A DNA stretch of 64,000 bases from Nostocales cyanobacterium HT-58-2 (GCA_002163975.1 CP019636.1:1959001-2023000); one strand, 5' to 3'; positions 37,185-46,368 are shown, counted from the stretch's first letter. The notes: generated by a model not told the origin, from the letters alone. Numbers and translations: made by a program.

Positions 37185-37334
37185 AGAGACTGAAGCCAAC
37201 ACCGGGAGTTGAGAGTCGGGAAAATGCTAACCAAATCTCGACTCACGACTCACGATGTCTTGCTGTTATCAATTCATTTGTTTAGAACTTGCCAAGTCTA
37301 TGAAGGTTGTAGCAGACAAAGTAGATAAGTGTCT

Positions 37335-37589
37335 TCATCTATCGGGAGCAGCAACATGTTCAGTATTCAGATGATTGAGCGACCAACGATGATCAATATC
37401 AACAGAGGAAGACTGGCAAGTTTCTTCCAATTGCTTTTGTTGTACAGCAGCTTTGCGCAGGGAAATAATAAGCTGATTCACTTGATTACGCAAATCTGGA
37501 TTGTTGCTGACTGCTAGCATGGTTTGTCTCTCTAACAATTGCAGGATCAGTTCGTAATGGATCGGTGAAGGCAGAGGAATTGGCTCCAT
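37335..37589 (-). CDS. DUF5340 family small protein
   Basis: 84 residues (MEPIPLPSPIHYELILQLLE, RQTMLAVSNNPDLRNQVNQL, IISLRKAAVQQKQLEE). An all-helical, soluble protein of a cyanobacterial family, DUF5340 as I recall it. The C-terminal 25 residues are variable. It lies about 95 bp downstream of trpC on the same strand. Function unknown. Confidence 0.8.
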   Translation of the reverse strand: MEPIPLPSPIHYELILQLLERQTMLAVSNNPDLRNQVNQLIISLRKAAVQQKQLEETCQSSSVDIDHRWSLNHLNTEHVAAPDR

Positions 37590-37684
37590 GAAATTGATAA
37601 TTGATTTGAGAGTTTGGATGGGTCAGATTCATTGTCATTAGATGAATTGTTACATAGGCAAAAAGGATTTGGCTAAAGCTTGAT

Positions 37685-38584
37685 TTATGCAGGAGTTGAA
37701 GATTTGGCATAGAGCTTAGCAATTGCTTGCTCTGGATCTGAATGTTTTACCAGAGACTCACCAATCAAGACAGCAGATGCTCCAGCTTGTTCTACTAAAG
37801 TCAAATCCTCATGATTATGTAACCCTGACTCGCTCACAACCACAATGTTCCTTTGCTGTAATTGGTTTTTCCTTGCTAGTAAAAGTTCGCAAGTCGTTTG
37901 TAACGTAACAGAGAAATCTTCTAAGTTGCGATTGTTAATACCGACCAGTGATACGCCATCTATAGCTAGTACGCGGTCAAGTTCTGCTAGAGTATGGACT
38001 TCAATTAAAGCCGCTATTTTTAGAGCTTTGGCAATTTTGACGAAATACTGCAAATCTTGATCACTGAGTACAGCCGCAATCAACAATACCGCATCTGCAC
38101 CTAGGACACGTGCCATATACATTTGGTAGGGATATATGACAAAATCCTTGCATAGTAGGGGTAAATCCACTGCGGCGCGTACCTGAGCTAAGTTTTCAAA
38201 GCTGCCAGAAAAAAACTTTTCATCCGTGAGTACTGAAATACAGCTAGCACCGCCTCTTTGATACTTTAACGCAATTTCCACTGGTTCAAAATCTTCTCGT
38301 AAAATTCCTTTACTGGGAGAAGCTTTTTTAACTTCAGCAATCAAAGCTGGCTTTGTTTTGCTTTGTCGCAAAGCTGCCACAAAATCACGGGGAGGAGGTG
38401 CCCCAAGAACCTGACGCTGCAACTCTTGCAAAGACAGCTTTTCCCGCATTTTGTCAACTTCTTCTTCTTTATACCAGACAATTTCTTCTAAGATGTTGTT
38501 TGGCTGGGCATCAGACATGGCGACTTGATACCGCATTGTGGATACAGCAACAGCTGGGTTTGGTCTACGGCGACGAATTTGCAT
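37685..38584 (-). CDS. trpC: Indole-3-glycerol phosphate synthase
   Basis: 299 residues. A TIM-barrel enzyme closing the indole ring from 1-(2-carboxyphenylamino)-1-deoxyribulose 5-phosphate in tryptophan synthesis. [20 protein letters not shown] holds the catalytic Lys and substrate-binding residues; [67 protein letters not shown] and [13 protein letters not shown] follow in order. The ~25-residue N-terminal extension ([20 protein letters not shown]) is common in cyanobacteria. It follows lpdA across a heptamer repeat block. Confidence 0.97.
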   Translation of the reverse strand: MQIRRRRPNPAVAVSTMRYQVAMSDAQPNNILEEIVWYKEEEVDKMREKLSLQELQRQVLGAPPPRDFVAALRQSKTKPALIAEVKKASPSKGILREDFEPVEIALKYQRGGASCISVLTDEKFFSGSFENLAQVRAAVDLPLLCKDFVIYPYQMYMARVLGADAVLLIAAVLSDQDLQYFVKIAKALKIAALIEVHTLAELDRVLAIDGVSLVGINNRNLEDFSVTLQTTCELLLARKNQLQQRNIVVVSESGLHNHEDLTLVEQAGASAVLIGESLVKHSDPEQAIAKLYAKSSTPA

Positions 38585-38595
38585 AATTTTAGTTA

Positions 38596-38720
38596 AGGAT
38601 CAAGGGTCAAGAGTCAAGGGTTAAGAGTTAAGAGTCAAGGGTTAAGAGTTAACAGTCAAGGGTCAACAGTCAACAGTCAAGAGTTTTTTGACTTTTGACT
38701 TTTGACTTTTGACTTTTGAC
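38596..38720. repeat. Self-complementary heptameric repeat block
   Basis: About twelve 7-bp units of the GTCAAGG / GTTAAGA / GTCAACA type run from 38596 to 38683, followed by TTTTGAC units to 38720. The two halves are close to reverse complements, so the block can fold as a long slipped hairpin. It fills the spacer between lpdA and trpC. Confidence 0.85.
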
Positions 38721-38724
38721 TAAG

Positions 38725-40152
38725 CTAGGCAATTGCTCGTTTGTAAGCTTCGTCCAGTACTTCAGAAAGTGTTGGATGGGCGTGAACCAAATGAGCGAGG
38801 GTGTGGACAGACTGGCGGTTGGCGATCGCCGCTGACGCTTCATGAATTAAATCAGAGGCATGGATTCCAAAGATGTGAACTCCTAGAACTTCGCCTGTAT
38901 CCTTGCGATAGATAACTTTTGCCATACCATCAGCTTCACCTTCTGCCAATGCTTTGGAATTCCCTTTGAAGTAACTCTTTGCTGTGGCAACTTCAAATCC
39001 CTCAGTGCTACCTTTTTCCTTCGCTGCTGCTTCGGTCATGCCCACATAGCTAATTTCTGGATGAGTAAACGCTGCTGCTGGAATACTGAGATAATCCACT
39101 TCTTTGTGTCGCCCACAGATATTCTCTACTGCGACGATACCTTGAGCAGAAGCGGCGTGTGCCAGCATCATCTTACCGTTAGCGTCACCAATTGCCCACA
39201 GATGGGGTACTGGTTCACCTGCGGATAGCACTGCCATGCTGTCATTCACTGGGATAAAATTGCGACGGTCAAGTTCGACTCCAACAGATTCTAAACCAAG
39301 ATTTTGCGTTGCTGGGATGCGTCCTGTTGCCACCAAGCAAGCATCAACCTCCAGGACATTTACTTCTTCTTTGGTTTTGAAGTCAGCTAACTCAATCACC
39401 ACAGGTGAACCAGGAATGATTTTTTTGGCGTATGTCCCCACATACGTTTCAATATCGCGGGGAGTAATGAGTGTCCGTTCAGCAAGTTTGGCAATGTCGC
39501 GGTCAAATCCTGGCATCAGCTGGTCTAGGGCTTCTATCATCGTCACTTCACAGCCCAAAGCTGAGTAAACATCGGAGAATTCTAAGCCAATGTAGCCGCT
39601 ACCAACAATTGCCACCCAATCTGGTAACCATTCCAGCTTCACACCTTGGTCGCTGGTGAATACAGTTTTTCCATCGACTTCAATACCCGGAGGAACAAAA
39701 GGTACAGAACCCGGGGAGAGAATAATATCTTTGGCTGTAATGGTTTTTTCGCCGCTCTCTGTTGTCACACAGACTTTTTGTGTCCCTGCTATCTTCCCCC
39801 AACCTCGGATGATATCAACTCCTAGGCGTTTGAGGCTATTGGTCAAGTCGCCTTGTATTTTAGATACGAGATTGTTTGCATGATCGGCGATCGCCTGTCG
39901 GTCAAATGCCACACTTCCCAGTTGGATTCCCAGCGACTTGAGGTGATGGGCATTACGCAATTCCCGCACACGTCCAGATGCCGCCAGCAGTGCTTTAGAT
40001 GGAATGCAGCCTCGGTTGACACAAGTTCCACCCATATCTGCTGCTTCAATAATGGCTGTTTTTAAACCACAGCTAACGGCGTGTAAGGCAGCGCCGTGTC
40101 CGCCTACTCCAGCGCCTAAAATCACTAAATCGTAATCAAATTCATGACTCAC
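38725..40152 (-). CDS. lpdA: Dihydrolipoyl dehydrogenase
   Basis: 475 residues. E3 component that reoxidises dihydrolipoyl groups in pyruvate dehydrogenase and the glycine cleavage system. [15 protein letters not shown] (11-25) binds FAD, the redox disulphide is C44-VNRG-C49 in [35 protein letters not shown] binds NAD, and the C-terminal [13 protein letters not shown] holds the catalytic His-Glu pair. Cytoplasmic homodimer. It is 140 bp ahead of trpC on the same strand, through a repeat block. Confidence 0.97.
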   Translation of the reverse strand: MSHEFDYDLVILGAGVGGHGAALHAVSCGLKTAIIEAADMGGTCVNRGCIPSKALLAASGRVRELRNAHHLKSLGIQLGSVAFDRQAIADHANNLVSKIQGDLTNSLKRLGVDIIRGWGKIAGTQKVCVTTESGEKTITAKDIILSPGSVPFVPPGIEVDGKTVFTSDQGVKLEWLPDWVAIVGSGYIGLEFSDVYSALGCEVTMIEALDQLMPGFDRDIAKLAERTLITPRDIETYVGTYAKKIIPGSPVVIELADFKTKEEVNVLEVDACLVATGRIPATQNLGLESVGVELDRRNFIPVNDSMAVLSAGEPVPHLWAIGDANGKMMLAHAASAQGIVAVENICGRHKEVDYLSIPAAAFTHPEISYVGMTEAAAKEKGSTEGFEVATAKSYFKGNSKALAEGEADGMAKVIYRKDTGEVLGVHIFGIHASDLIHEASAAIANRQSVHTLAHLVHAHPTLSEVLDEAYKRAIA

Positions 40153-40690
40153 GTTAGTTTCCCCGTGTGCTTCCGCCTATTTATTCTGAGACTGACCAAG
40201 CAATCAGTGCAAGTTTTTTCATTTTAGGCTTTTGTTATCTCAAATTTATGATTTATGCGATTAGGGAATCAAATTGATGCTCATCGCTCGTCATTGTAAT
40301 AATAAATACTAGTTATATTTGTTTAAGTTGCTATGTGACGTTTTTCTAAGCCATTGGAATAAATTCATCACTTTTTAATGTATAATTAACAACATTATTT
40401 CTTTTTGCAATTCTTGTCTATGGCGTCAAACCTTTAAGCTTCTTTGTGTCTTGCCTTTAAAAAGGACAGTTCTTGCAAGAAAATATGCAACTTAAATGTT
40501 TATTAAAAAACATTTAGTGTAAGAAATGCCAGCCTAAAGTCGAAAGCTAATTTCGGGGAGTTTATATAGACCTATAGACAGATAAATTACTTTGTGTGTA
40601 TTTTTATATTTATATAATATATTGTAATCATTTTCTCATTAGAAATAAAAATATAAGACGTTTTATCAAATTATCAATATATTTAGAAAA
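40153..40690. other. AT-rich intergenic region between divergent genes
   Basis: 538 bp separating lpdA and the amidase gene. AAATGTTT...AAACATTT near 40494-40515 is a small hairpin. TTTATATTTATATAATATAT around 40600 is very AT-rich and may be promoter for the amidase gene. No gene found. Confidence 0.5.
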
Positions 40691-41740
40691 ATGAGATTTA
40701 GGGTCAAGCGAACTGGATGGTTTATATTTTTTCTAGTGTTCATTGGTCTTATTTTGGGACTAATTCTAGGAAAAGCAGAGTTTTTGCAAGACGGGGCAGC
40801 ATCAAATCCAGAAATAGCTCTCTCTCGTCAAGATTCCGACTTCCAACCAAATATCAAGACAGTCACATCAAATCCTCAAACGGCTGTGCCTAGTCAAAAT
40901 TCCAAGTCACAGCCAGAAATCAAAACTCCAGCATCAATTCCAGAGATGGTCCTGTCTAGTCAAAATTCCAACTCTCAATCTGAACAGAAAAAAAACCAAA
41001 AGAGTCAACTCACACTTCAGACAAGGTCAAATTCAAAAACAGAAATCTCCAGTCAAAATCCAAAATCCCAGCTGAAACAGAATAAAGACCAAAAGAGCAA
41101 ATCTCAAAAAACTCTCAGTTACCCAGTCAAAACCACTGCAGCTTTTAGAGCCTACAAACCAAGATACGCGATCGCATGGGCAAATCCAACAAACTTTGGA
41201 GAGCGTTTTACAAAAGATGTGGATGGTCAGCCAGCCAGCCATCAGCCAATCATAGTGCTTCATGAAACCGCTGCACCTGCATCAAGTGTGATTAATTTTT
41301 TTCAAACTCCTCACGACGATGAGAATGTTCAAGCAAGCTACCATACGATGATCACACTAGATGGGACGGTTGTTTACATAGTCCCGCCAGAAAAGCGAGC
41401 ATTTGGTGCGGCTAATTCCGTGTTTGATGGACCATTTGGTTCAGAAACCGTCAAGACGAATCCTCATCTCCCCCCGTCTGTGAATAATTTTGCTTATCAC
41501 GTCAGTTTAGAAACACCGCCTTCTGGTTTAGAAAATAATGAACCTAGCCATAGCGGTTATACAGATGCTCAATACGAATCTCTTGCTTGGCTTTTAGCTC
41601 AAAGTAATGTTCCAGACAAGAGGATTACAACGCATCGAGATGTAGATCGTTCTGGTCAAAGAATCGACCCTAGAAGTTTTGATTTCAATAAGTTTGTGAA
41701 CATACTTCATTCTTTCCGTGGAGTCGTTTCTATGAATTAA
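40691..41740 (+). CDS. N-acetylmuramoyl-L-alanine amidase-like cell-wall hydrolase
   Basis: 349 residues. Residues 9-27 form an uncleaved membrane anchor or signal (GWFIFFLVFIGLILGLILGK). Residues 35-150 are a low-complexity linker with repeated S-QN-S/PE-motifs. Residues 160-340 are an Amidase_2/PGRP domain: H191 in PIIVLHETA, H218 in SYHTM, H315 in TTHRDVDRSG and D326 in RIDPRSF supply the zinc site. It should cut the bond between muramic acid and the stem peptide of peptidoglycan in the periplasm. It stands alone. The linker repeat suggests recent internal duplication. Confidence 0.92.
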   Translation: MRFRVKRTGWFIFFLVFIGLILGLILGKAEFLQDGAASNPEIALSRQDSDFQPNIKTVTSNPQTAVPSQNSKSQPEIKTPASIPEMVLSSQNSNSQSEQKKNQKSQLTLQTRSNSKTEISSQNPKSQLKQNKDQKSKSQKTLSYPVKTTAAFRAYKPRYAIAWANPTNFGERFTKDVDGQPASHQPIIVLHETAAPASSVINFFQTPHDDENVQASYHTMITLDGTVVYIVPPEKRAFGAANSVFDGPFGSETVKTNPHLPPSVNNFAYHVSLETPPSGLENNEPSHSGYTDAQYESLAWLLAQSNVPDKRITTHRDVDRSGQRIDPRSFDFNKFVNILHSFRGVVSMN

Positions 41741-41806
41741 AGCAGATGAGGATTGACATTCTCTCACCGCTAACCGCAAGCGGCGTGTAGTGGGAGATTC
41801 CAAGAA

Positions 41807-43066
41807 TCACTTCTTGGGATTCCTCTTTCCACGAGCCGACTTAGTTGGAGGAGTTTCCCCATCCAAGCAGAGGTCGTTCTCTCCAGAGGCGTTAGTTCCG
41901 ACGTGACCCGCCGTACGTAGTGCCTTTTCTAATATATTTCGTGCTGCATTATGATCTCTGTCTTGGGTATGCCCACAGTGAGGACAATTGTCTGTCCTAG
42001 TACTAAGACTTTTCTTGACAGTTTTCCCGCAGTTAGAGCAGTTCTGGGAAGTGTAGTGAGGTGGAACAGCGACTGTAACCACACCAAACACTTTTCCATA
42101 GTACTCAACCCATTCCCGGAATTGAGTCCACGCAGCATCAGATATTGACTTGGCGAGGCGTCTATTCCTTACCCTTACGGGTTCGCCAGTCGCCTCAAGT
42201 CGGGGAACCCGCCCAACGCGCTGGCTCACCATATTCCGCACCTTCAAGTCCTCATACGCCACGAGGTCGTTAGACATCACTACGCATCTTGCCGTCTTAA
42301 TGGCAAAATCTTTACGCTGGCGACTTACCTTGAGGTGCTTGCGAGCAAGCTTGTTTCTAAATTTGGCTCTATTTTTAGAGCTTTTTTTCGTCTTGGATAA
42401 GCGACGTTGCAGACGCTTCAAAGACTTTTCGGACTTACGGAGATGACGTGGATTTGCAACAGTCTGTCCATCGGAGTCGGTGTAGAAGTGGTTCAATCCC
42501 ACATCAATCCCGACAGTTTTCAGTGTTGGCTCACGCTTTTCTAAACGTTCTTGGTCAACGCAGAATTGAACGTAGTATCCATCTGCACGACGTACAACCC
42601 GCACCCGCTTAATCTGCTTTAGTTGATAGAAATGCAAATCGCGGGTTCCCCACATCTTGAAGGTTCCCGCTCCAAACCCGTCGGTGAAAGTAATATATCT
42701 TCTGTCTTCAGAAAGCTTCCATCCAGTGGTTTTATATTCCACAGAACCATGTGTTTGTTCTTTCTTGAAACGTGGATATCCTTTCTTCCCAGGCTTATTC
42801 TTTTTGCAGTTGTCGTAGAAGCGAGCAATGGCAGACCACGCTCTTTCTGCACTAGCCTGACGAGCCATAGAATTGAGGTTCTTGGCAAACTCGAACTCTT
42901 TGGCAAGTACGGCACAATATGCGCTCAAATCGTACTTGTCAATGCTCTTGTTGTCCATCCAGTATCTTAGGCAACTATTGCGAACAAAACGAGCAGTACG
43001 GATAGCTTCATCTAGCTTTCCATACTGCTCGTTTGCTCCTTCCAGTTTTGCCTCAAGTACTAGCAT
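41807..43066 (-). CDS. tnpB: TnpB RNA-guided endonuclease (IS200/IS605 family)
   Basis: 419 residues from ATG 43066 (MLVLEAKLEGANEQYGKLDE). The RuvC residues are in place: D188 in GIDVGLNHF, E272 in VAYEDLKVRNMV and D371 in DRDHNAARN. The zinc finger is C343-C346 and C361-C364 (CSNCGK, CPHCGH). TnpB uses a short omega-RNA from the element's right end to cut DNA and keep the element in place. Between RuvC-II and LAKSISDAAW there are about 20 extra residues (SQRVGRVPRLEATGEPVRV) that match a dispersed DNA repeat of this genome. Otherwise complete and likely active. Confidence 0.93.
   Translation of the reverse strand: MLVLEAKLEGANEQYGKLDEAIRTARFVRNSCLRYWMDNKSIDKYDLSAYCAVLAKEFEFAKNLNSMARQASAERAWSAIARFYDNCKKNKPGKKGYPRFKKEQTHGSVEYKTTGWKLSEDRRYITFTDGFGAGTFKMWGTRDLHFYQLKQIKRVRVVRRADGYYVQFCVDQERLEKREPTLKTVGIDVGLNHFYTDSDGQTVANPRHLRKSEKSLKRLQRRLSKTKKSSKNRAKFRNKLARKHLKVSRQRKDFAIKTARCVVMSNDLVAYEDLKVRNMVSQRVGRVPRLEATGEPVRVRNRRLAKSISDAAWTQFREWVEYYGKVFGVVTVAVPPHYTSQNCSNCGKTVKKSLSTRTDNCPHCGHTQDRDHNAARNILEKALRTAGHVGTNASGENDLCLDGETPPTKSARGKRNPKK
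42177..42230. repeat. Dispersed repeat inserted in frame in tnpB
   Basis: Read on the minus strand, GGTGAGCCAGCGCGTTG, GGCGGGTTCCCCG and GACTGGCGAACCCG align with the repeat at 22446-22492. It adds about 54 bp, a multiple of three, so the frame is kept. Confidence 0.75.
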
Positions 43067-43190
43067 TCTTATACTCAACTTTATAGCGTAACAGTAGCAT
43101 AGAGATTGCTAAAAACTCAACTACCCCTTGCCTTGTCAAACCTGCGGCTTGATTCAGTTAAGGGGTGTTTCGTTTTTAGCCTTCGATTCA

Positions 43191-43307
43191 TCTCGCCGCC
43201 AACCGTTCCGGTGTGGCGGGAGCATCCTCTCAGGTTTTAGGTAAGAAGAATGAGTGAGTAGAGTACCCTGTGGGGTACTATTACAGCACAGTAAAACTTT
43301 CTATAAT
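43191..43307. other. Non-coding gap between tnpB element and structured repeats
   Basis: Contains a small hairpin AGTACCC-TGTG-GGGTACT near 43262-43279. No gene. Confidence 0.4.
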
Positions 43308-43420
43308 GCGATCGCTATGCGGGTCTTGTTGCCCAACCGCACTTCATGCGGTTGCCTCATTGCTCTGCAATGGGAAATCCTTTTCTGAAAGAAAAGGCGT
43401 GTCTTCATACGGACCATCGC
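43308..43420. repeat. 113-bp structured repeat, copy 1
   Basis: Three successive hairpins: CAACCGCA/TGCGGTTG, CTCATTGC/GCAATGGG (one T-G wobble) and CCTTTTC/GAAAAGG, enclosed by GCGAT...ATCGC. The paralogous copy at 43650-43762 has the same order and exactly the same length. Confidence 0.8.
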
Positions 43421-43649
43421 CCCTTGTAAGTAGCTCGACGTGAAGAAATGTAGGATGGGTTACGCTTTGCTAACTTATGCTGTCCTTTGCACTTGATGCT
43501 GTACTCAAAGGAAGACCGCATCCTACAAAAATTCTGTCCGTCTACTTAGCATTCCAGTTTTAGGTTTGCACTACAGGCGGCTAGGGAAAATGATTTGTTG
43601 CCGTCCTACTGTGAGTTGTTATCAGGGTACAGCAACTCTGCGCGAATAT
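43421..43649. other. Spacer between the two structured repeats
   Basis: Holds a further palindromic repeat (TGTAGGATGGGTTACGC near 43451 and GCATCCTACA near 43518). No gene. Confidence 0.5.
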
Positions 43650-43762
43650 GCGATCACTATGCGGGTCTTGTTGCCCAACCGTATTTCATACGGTTGCCCC
43701 ATTGCTCTGCAATGGGGAAGCCTTTTCTTTTAGAAAAGGCTTGGCAACATACGGACCATCGC
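43650..43762. repeat. 113-bp structured repeat, copy 2
   Basis: Hairpins CAACCGTA/TACGGTTG, CCCCATTGC/GCAATGGGG and AAGCCTTTTCT/AGAAAAGGCTT, inside GTTGCC/GGCAAC and GCGAT/ATCGC. Compared with copy 1, one C-G pair has become T-A and one T-G wobble has become C-G, so pairing is kept while sequence changes. Confidence 0.8.
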
Positions 43763-44064
43763 CTATGGCGGGCACTTCGTGCCATCACGCAGCGTGTCTG
43801 TAACGACTCAGGAATTGGGTGTCTGTTAGCATTACCCACCAAATCAATAGGTTTTTTAACTAGCAATATGCTAGTTAGATTTTTTCTCACTATTTTTAGC
43901 CAATACCAATTCTCTAAATGAAAGCTACACACTGTTTGTAGTAGCGCTTAAGCGCAATTACGAACCTTCTTTCATTTGTAACCAGATTTTCGGGAAATGG
44001 TATAAAAACTCATTTCAAGTACTCTTTCAAATTAACGTTGGTCTAATACTTAAGGTTAACTAAT
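43763..44064. other. Intergenic region upstream of the catalase-like gene
   Basis: About 300 bp with TATGGCGGGCACTTCGTGCC and AACTAGCAATATGCTAGTT palindromes. No gene found. No ribosome binding site is clear before ATG 44065. Confidence 0.45.
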
Positions 44065-45132
44065 ATGCAAACTCAAAAAGGCAAATTAGAACTTGGTAGA
44101 GAATATCCAACACCAGACGAGGAGTCTGCTATCCAAGCAATTGAACAGATGACTAGACAGCAAGTTGAGCACAACTACCAAGTAGGCGAGAGACTTGCTC
44201 GACGAGATGCTCATGCGAAACATCATGGTTGTGTGAAAGGGGAATTTATCATTGAACCCAACCTACCAGAAGAGATGAAAGTTGGAGTTTTTAAAGAGTC
44301 AGGAAAAAAGTTTACTGCTTGTATTCGCTTTTCCAATGCTTCAGGAAATGCCGTCAAACCTGATACAAAAGGTGATGGTCGTGGTATGGCAGTAAAACTT
44401 TTTGATGTAGAAGGAGAGAAGCTGCTAGAAGACGAAAAGAAAACTCAAGACTTTGTCATGGTCAATCATCCTGTATTTTTGATTCGTAATCTTCAGGATT
44501 ATGTTGAGTTTTTTGCCGCGATTATAGCAGCAAAGGGCAGCCTACCATTCAAGTTTTTCTTTCCAGGTTTGAATTTGTTGAATTGGCGCTGGCAAGAGTT
44601 CATGATCGCTACTTCAATTCAACGTAAAAAAGTTATAAATCCCTTGGCAATTCAATATTGGAGTATGACGCCTTATAAATTTGGCGATAGAGCAATTAAA
44701 TTCTCAGCAAAACCATCTGCTAATAATATATTTGATAAGAAAATTTCTAACTCTCCAAACTATCTACGTGAGGCAATGGTTGAGTATTTAAAAAGTCAGG
44801 AAGCAAGTTTCGACTTTTTGATTCAGTTTCAAACTGATGCAGAGAGAATGCCAATTGAGGATTCATCAATAGAATGGAAATCTCCTTTTCATAAAGTTGC
44901 GACTATCAAAATTCCGCCTCAAAGCTTTGATTCACCTGAACAAATGGAGTTCTGCGAGAATCTCTCATATAATCCGTGGCATTGTCTGCAAGAACATCAA
45001 CCATTGGGGGGCGCTAACCGCGCTCGTAAGCAAATTTATGAATCAATTTCTCAGCTTCGTCATGAATTGAATAACGTTCCCAAAGTTGAACCCAATGAGG
45101 AAGAATTTTCTGCTCTTTTTGGAAGTAAATAA
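44065..45132 (+). CDS. Catalase-fold family protein
   Basis: 355 residues. HAKHHGCVKGEFIIEPNLPE (about 51-70) gives the distal histidine region, and FTACIRFSNASGNAVKPDTKGDGRGMAVKLFDVEG is the catalase-like R-F-S-N-A barrel segment. DFVMVNHPVFLIRNLQDYVE and NPWHCLQEHQPLGGANRARK complete the pattern. It belongs to the catalase-related heme proteins that include allene-oxide-synthase-like and SrpA-type members. The proximal Arg-x-x-x-Tyr heme motif of true catalases is not evident near the end, so H2O2 catalase activity is uncertain. No signal peptide, no operon partner. Confidence 0.85.
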   Translation: MQTQKGKLELGREYPTPDEESAIQAIEQMTRQQVEHNYQVGERLARRDAHAKHHGCVKGEFIIEPNLPEEMKVGVFKESGKKFTACIRFSNASGNAVKPDTKGDGRGMAVKLFDVEGEKLLEDEKKTQDFVMVNHPVFLIRNLQDYVEFFAAIIAAKGSLPFKFFFPGLNLLNWRWQEFMIATSIQRKKVINPLAIQYWSMTPYKFGDRAIKFSAKPSANNIFDKKISNSPNYLREAMVEYLKSQEASFDFLIQFQTDAERMPIEDSSIEWKSPFHKVATIKIPPQSFDSPEQMEFCENLSYNPWHCLQEHQPLGGANRARKQIYESISQLRHELNNVPKVEPNEEEFSALFGSK

Positions 45133-45245
45133 TCTTTGGCTGTCAACTGCCTGTAAATTAGGTTTCTGTAAAAAGTTGATTTAGAAGTAAATATTAGGTA
45201 GAAGAAGCAAAAAGCGGTGTGGATGTTCCTCCCCACCGAACCTCC

Positions 45246-45266
45246 GAGCGGCGGCTTCCGCCGCTC
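45246..45266. terminator. GC-rich hairpin downstream of the catalase-like gene
   Basis: GAGCGGCGG-CTT-CCGCCGCTC is a perfect 9-bp stem, 114 bp after the stop. No T-run follows, so it is a repeat hairpin or a weak terminator. Confidence 0.45.
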
Positions 45267-45291
45267 AGAGTTCTCGCTTTATTGCCGTTGT

Positions 45292-45365
45292 GTTACGGCT
45301 ATGTAAGGATTTGAAAGTTTGACAGACTGAGAAATTGCCGTAACGCATCGCATTTGTTGGTGCGT
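45292..45365. repeat. Dispersed 73-bp repeat, copy 2
   Basis: The same phrases as at 37112: GTTACGGCTATGTAAGGATT, TGAAAGTTTGACAGACTGAG, TTTGTTGGTGCGT. Both copies lie in intergenic DNA on the plus strand. The variable middle here adds TGCCGTAACGCATCGCA. Confidence 0.8.
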
Positions 45366-45497
45366 GAAAGCAGCCCGTAACGCACCCTTGTATCTTAGAA
45401 GAAGTGGTAGACCGTCGCACCCTAGGTCATCAAAGACCGCTACAATTTAACGTTTACTTTATAAATCATCTCTTAAGGTAGTTGGTTAGATGGTATT

Positions 45498-45668
45498 TTG
45501 CCCCGTGATGCTATTATTGCTCTATTCTCTTTTGGTGCAGCTACACTCACCTATCTGTTGGGTTTTCTGATTGAACATACCTCTAAATCAGATTCAAACC
45601 CTAAATCTCACCGGATTATGAGGAGAAGATCCAATCATTCGTATAGCAAGAAACACCCAAAAGCCTAA
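45498..45668 (+). CDS. Possible small one-helix membrane protein or remnant
   Basis: A 56-codon frame with TTG start reads PRDAIIALFSFGAATLTYLL GFLIEHT and then a basic tail (HRIMRRRSNHSYSKKHPKA). One membrane helix is clear, but there is no ATG and no ribosome binding site, so it may be a remnant or chance. Confidence 0.22.
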   Translation: MPRDAIIALFSFGAATLTYLLGFLIEHTSKSDSNPKSHRIMRRRSNHSYSKKHPKA

Positions 45669-45721
45669 AAATCCGGTAATACTCATCTTGTTCATCCTAC
45701 TGTCTAGGGACGGTGCTTGCT

Positions 45722-46327
45722 ATGCCATCCATCATCAGGTTTGCCACTCAACAGGATGCTGAGCAAATTCTCGAAATTTACGCCCCCTTTTGCAGCGACT
45801 CTCCTGTGTCTTTTGAGATTCAAGCACCAACTCTAGATGAAATGCAGCAACGCATTGCAAAAATTCTACAGAAGTTGCCTTGGCTGGTGTGTGAGCATGG
45901 TGGAGAAGTTCTAGGATATGTTTATGCTGCACCTCATAGGGATCGATCTGCGTACCAGTGGGCTGTGGATGTGTCCGTTTACATTCATGAATCAGCGCGT
46001 TGTTTGGGTATAGGACGGGCTTTATACACGTCGCTGTTCAAAATTCTGGTGCTTCAAGGTTATTACAGTGCCTATGCAGGTGTTACTATCCCAAACAAAG
46101 GCAGTGAAAAACTCCATACATTGATGGGATTTGAGCCAATTGGAATATACCGAGGTGTAGGATACAAGTGTGGTGCTTGGCACGATGTCCTGTGGTTTGA
46201 GCTATCTTTGCAACCACGAGTACCTAATCCCAAGCCGCCTATGAATATCGATGCATTACGCGATACTTTGGAATTGGAATGTGCTTTGGCAAGCGGGGTA
46301 CCGTTTCTAAAGATTGGCGTAAGGTGA
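45722..46327 (+). CDS. GNAT N-acetyltransferase (phosphinothricin-type)
   Basis: 201 residues from ATG 45722 (MPSIIRFATQQDAEQILEIY). GNAT motifs: YVYAAPHRDRSAYQWAVDVS (strand beta-4 with the catalytic region), VYIHESARCLGIGRALYTSL (acetyl-CoA pyrophosphate loop R/Q-x-x-G-x-G/A) and YSAYAGVTIPNKGSEKLHTL, then GFEPIGIYRGVGYKCGAWHD. This follows the phosphinothricin/arsinothricin/methionine sulfone acetyltransferase pattern. The C-terminal 35 residues (PPMNIDALRDTLELECALAS) are an extension. A resistance role is possible but the substrate is unknown. Confidence 0.9.
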   Translation: MPSIIRFATQQDAEQILEIYAPFCSDSPVSFEIQAPTLDEMQQRIAKILQKLPWLVCEHGGEVLGYVYAAPHRDRSAYQWAVDVSVYIHESARCLGIGRALYTSLFKILVLQGYYSAYAGVTIPNKGSEKLHTLMGFEPIGIYRGVGYKCGAWHDVLWFELSLQPRVPNPKPPMNIDALRDTLELECALASGVPFLKIGVR

Positions 46328-46368
46328 AACACACTAAGCTATCAAAATAATATCTAACAAAATAATAT

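Larger units (their letters stand above)
41753..43190 (-). mobile_element. Orphan IS200/IS605-type element carrying tnpB only
   Basis: The right end lies at about 41753-41806, where a hairpin (CTCTCACCGC...GTGGGAG, with an inner GCGG/CCGC pairing) is followed on the minus strand by GAGAATGTCAA. The left side, beyond the tnpB start, contains TACCCCTT...AAGGGGTG (43122-43167), a probable left-end hairpin; the left limit is uncertain. No tnpA is present, so the element cannot move by itself. Confidence 0.65.

Noticed and set aside
38585..38722. CRISPR array
   Set aside because: Units are only 7 bp with no spacers; it is a heptameric repeat block.
45722..46327. Herbicide-resistance gene by name
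   Set aside because: The GNAT pattern is phosphinothricin-like, but such proteins acetylate varied substrates; resistance is not shown by sequence.
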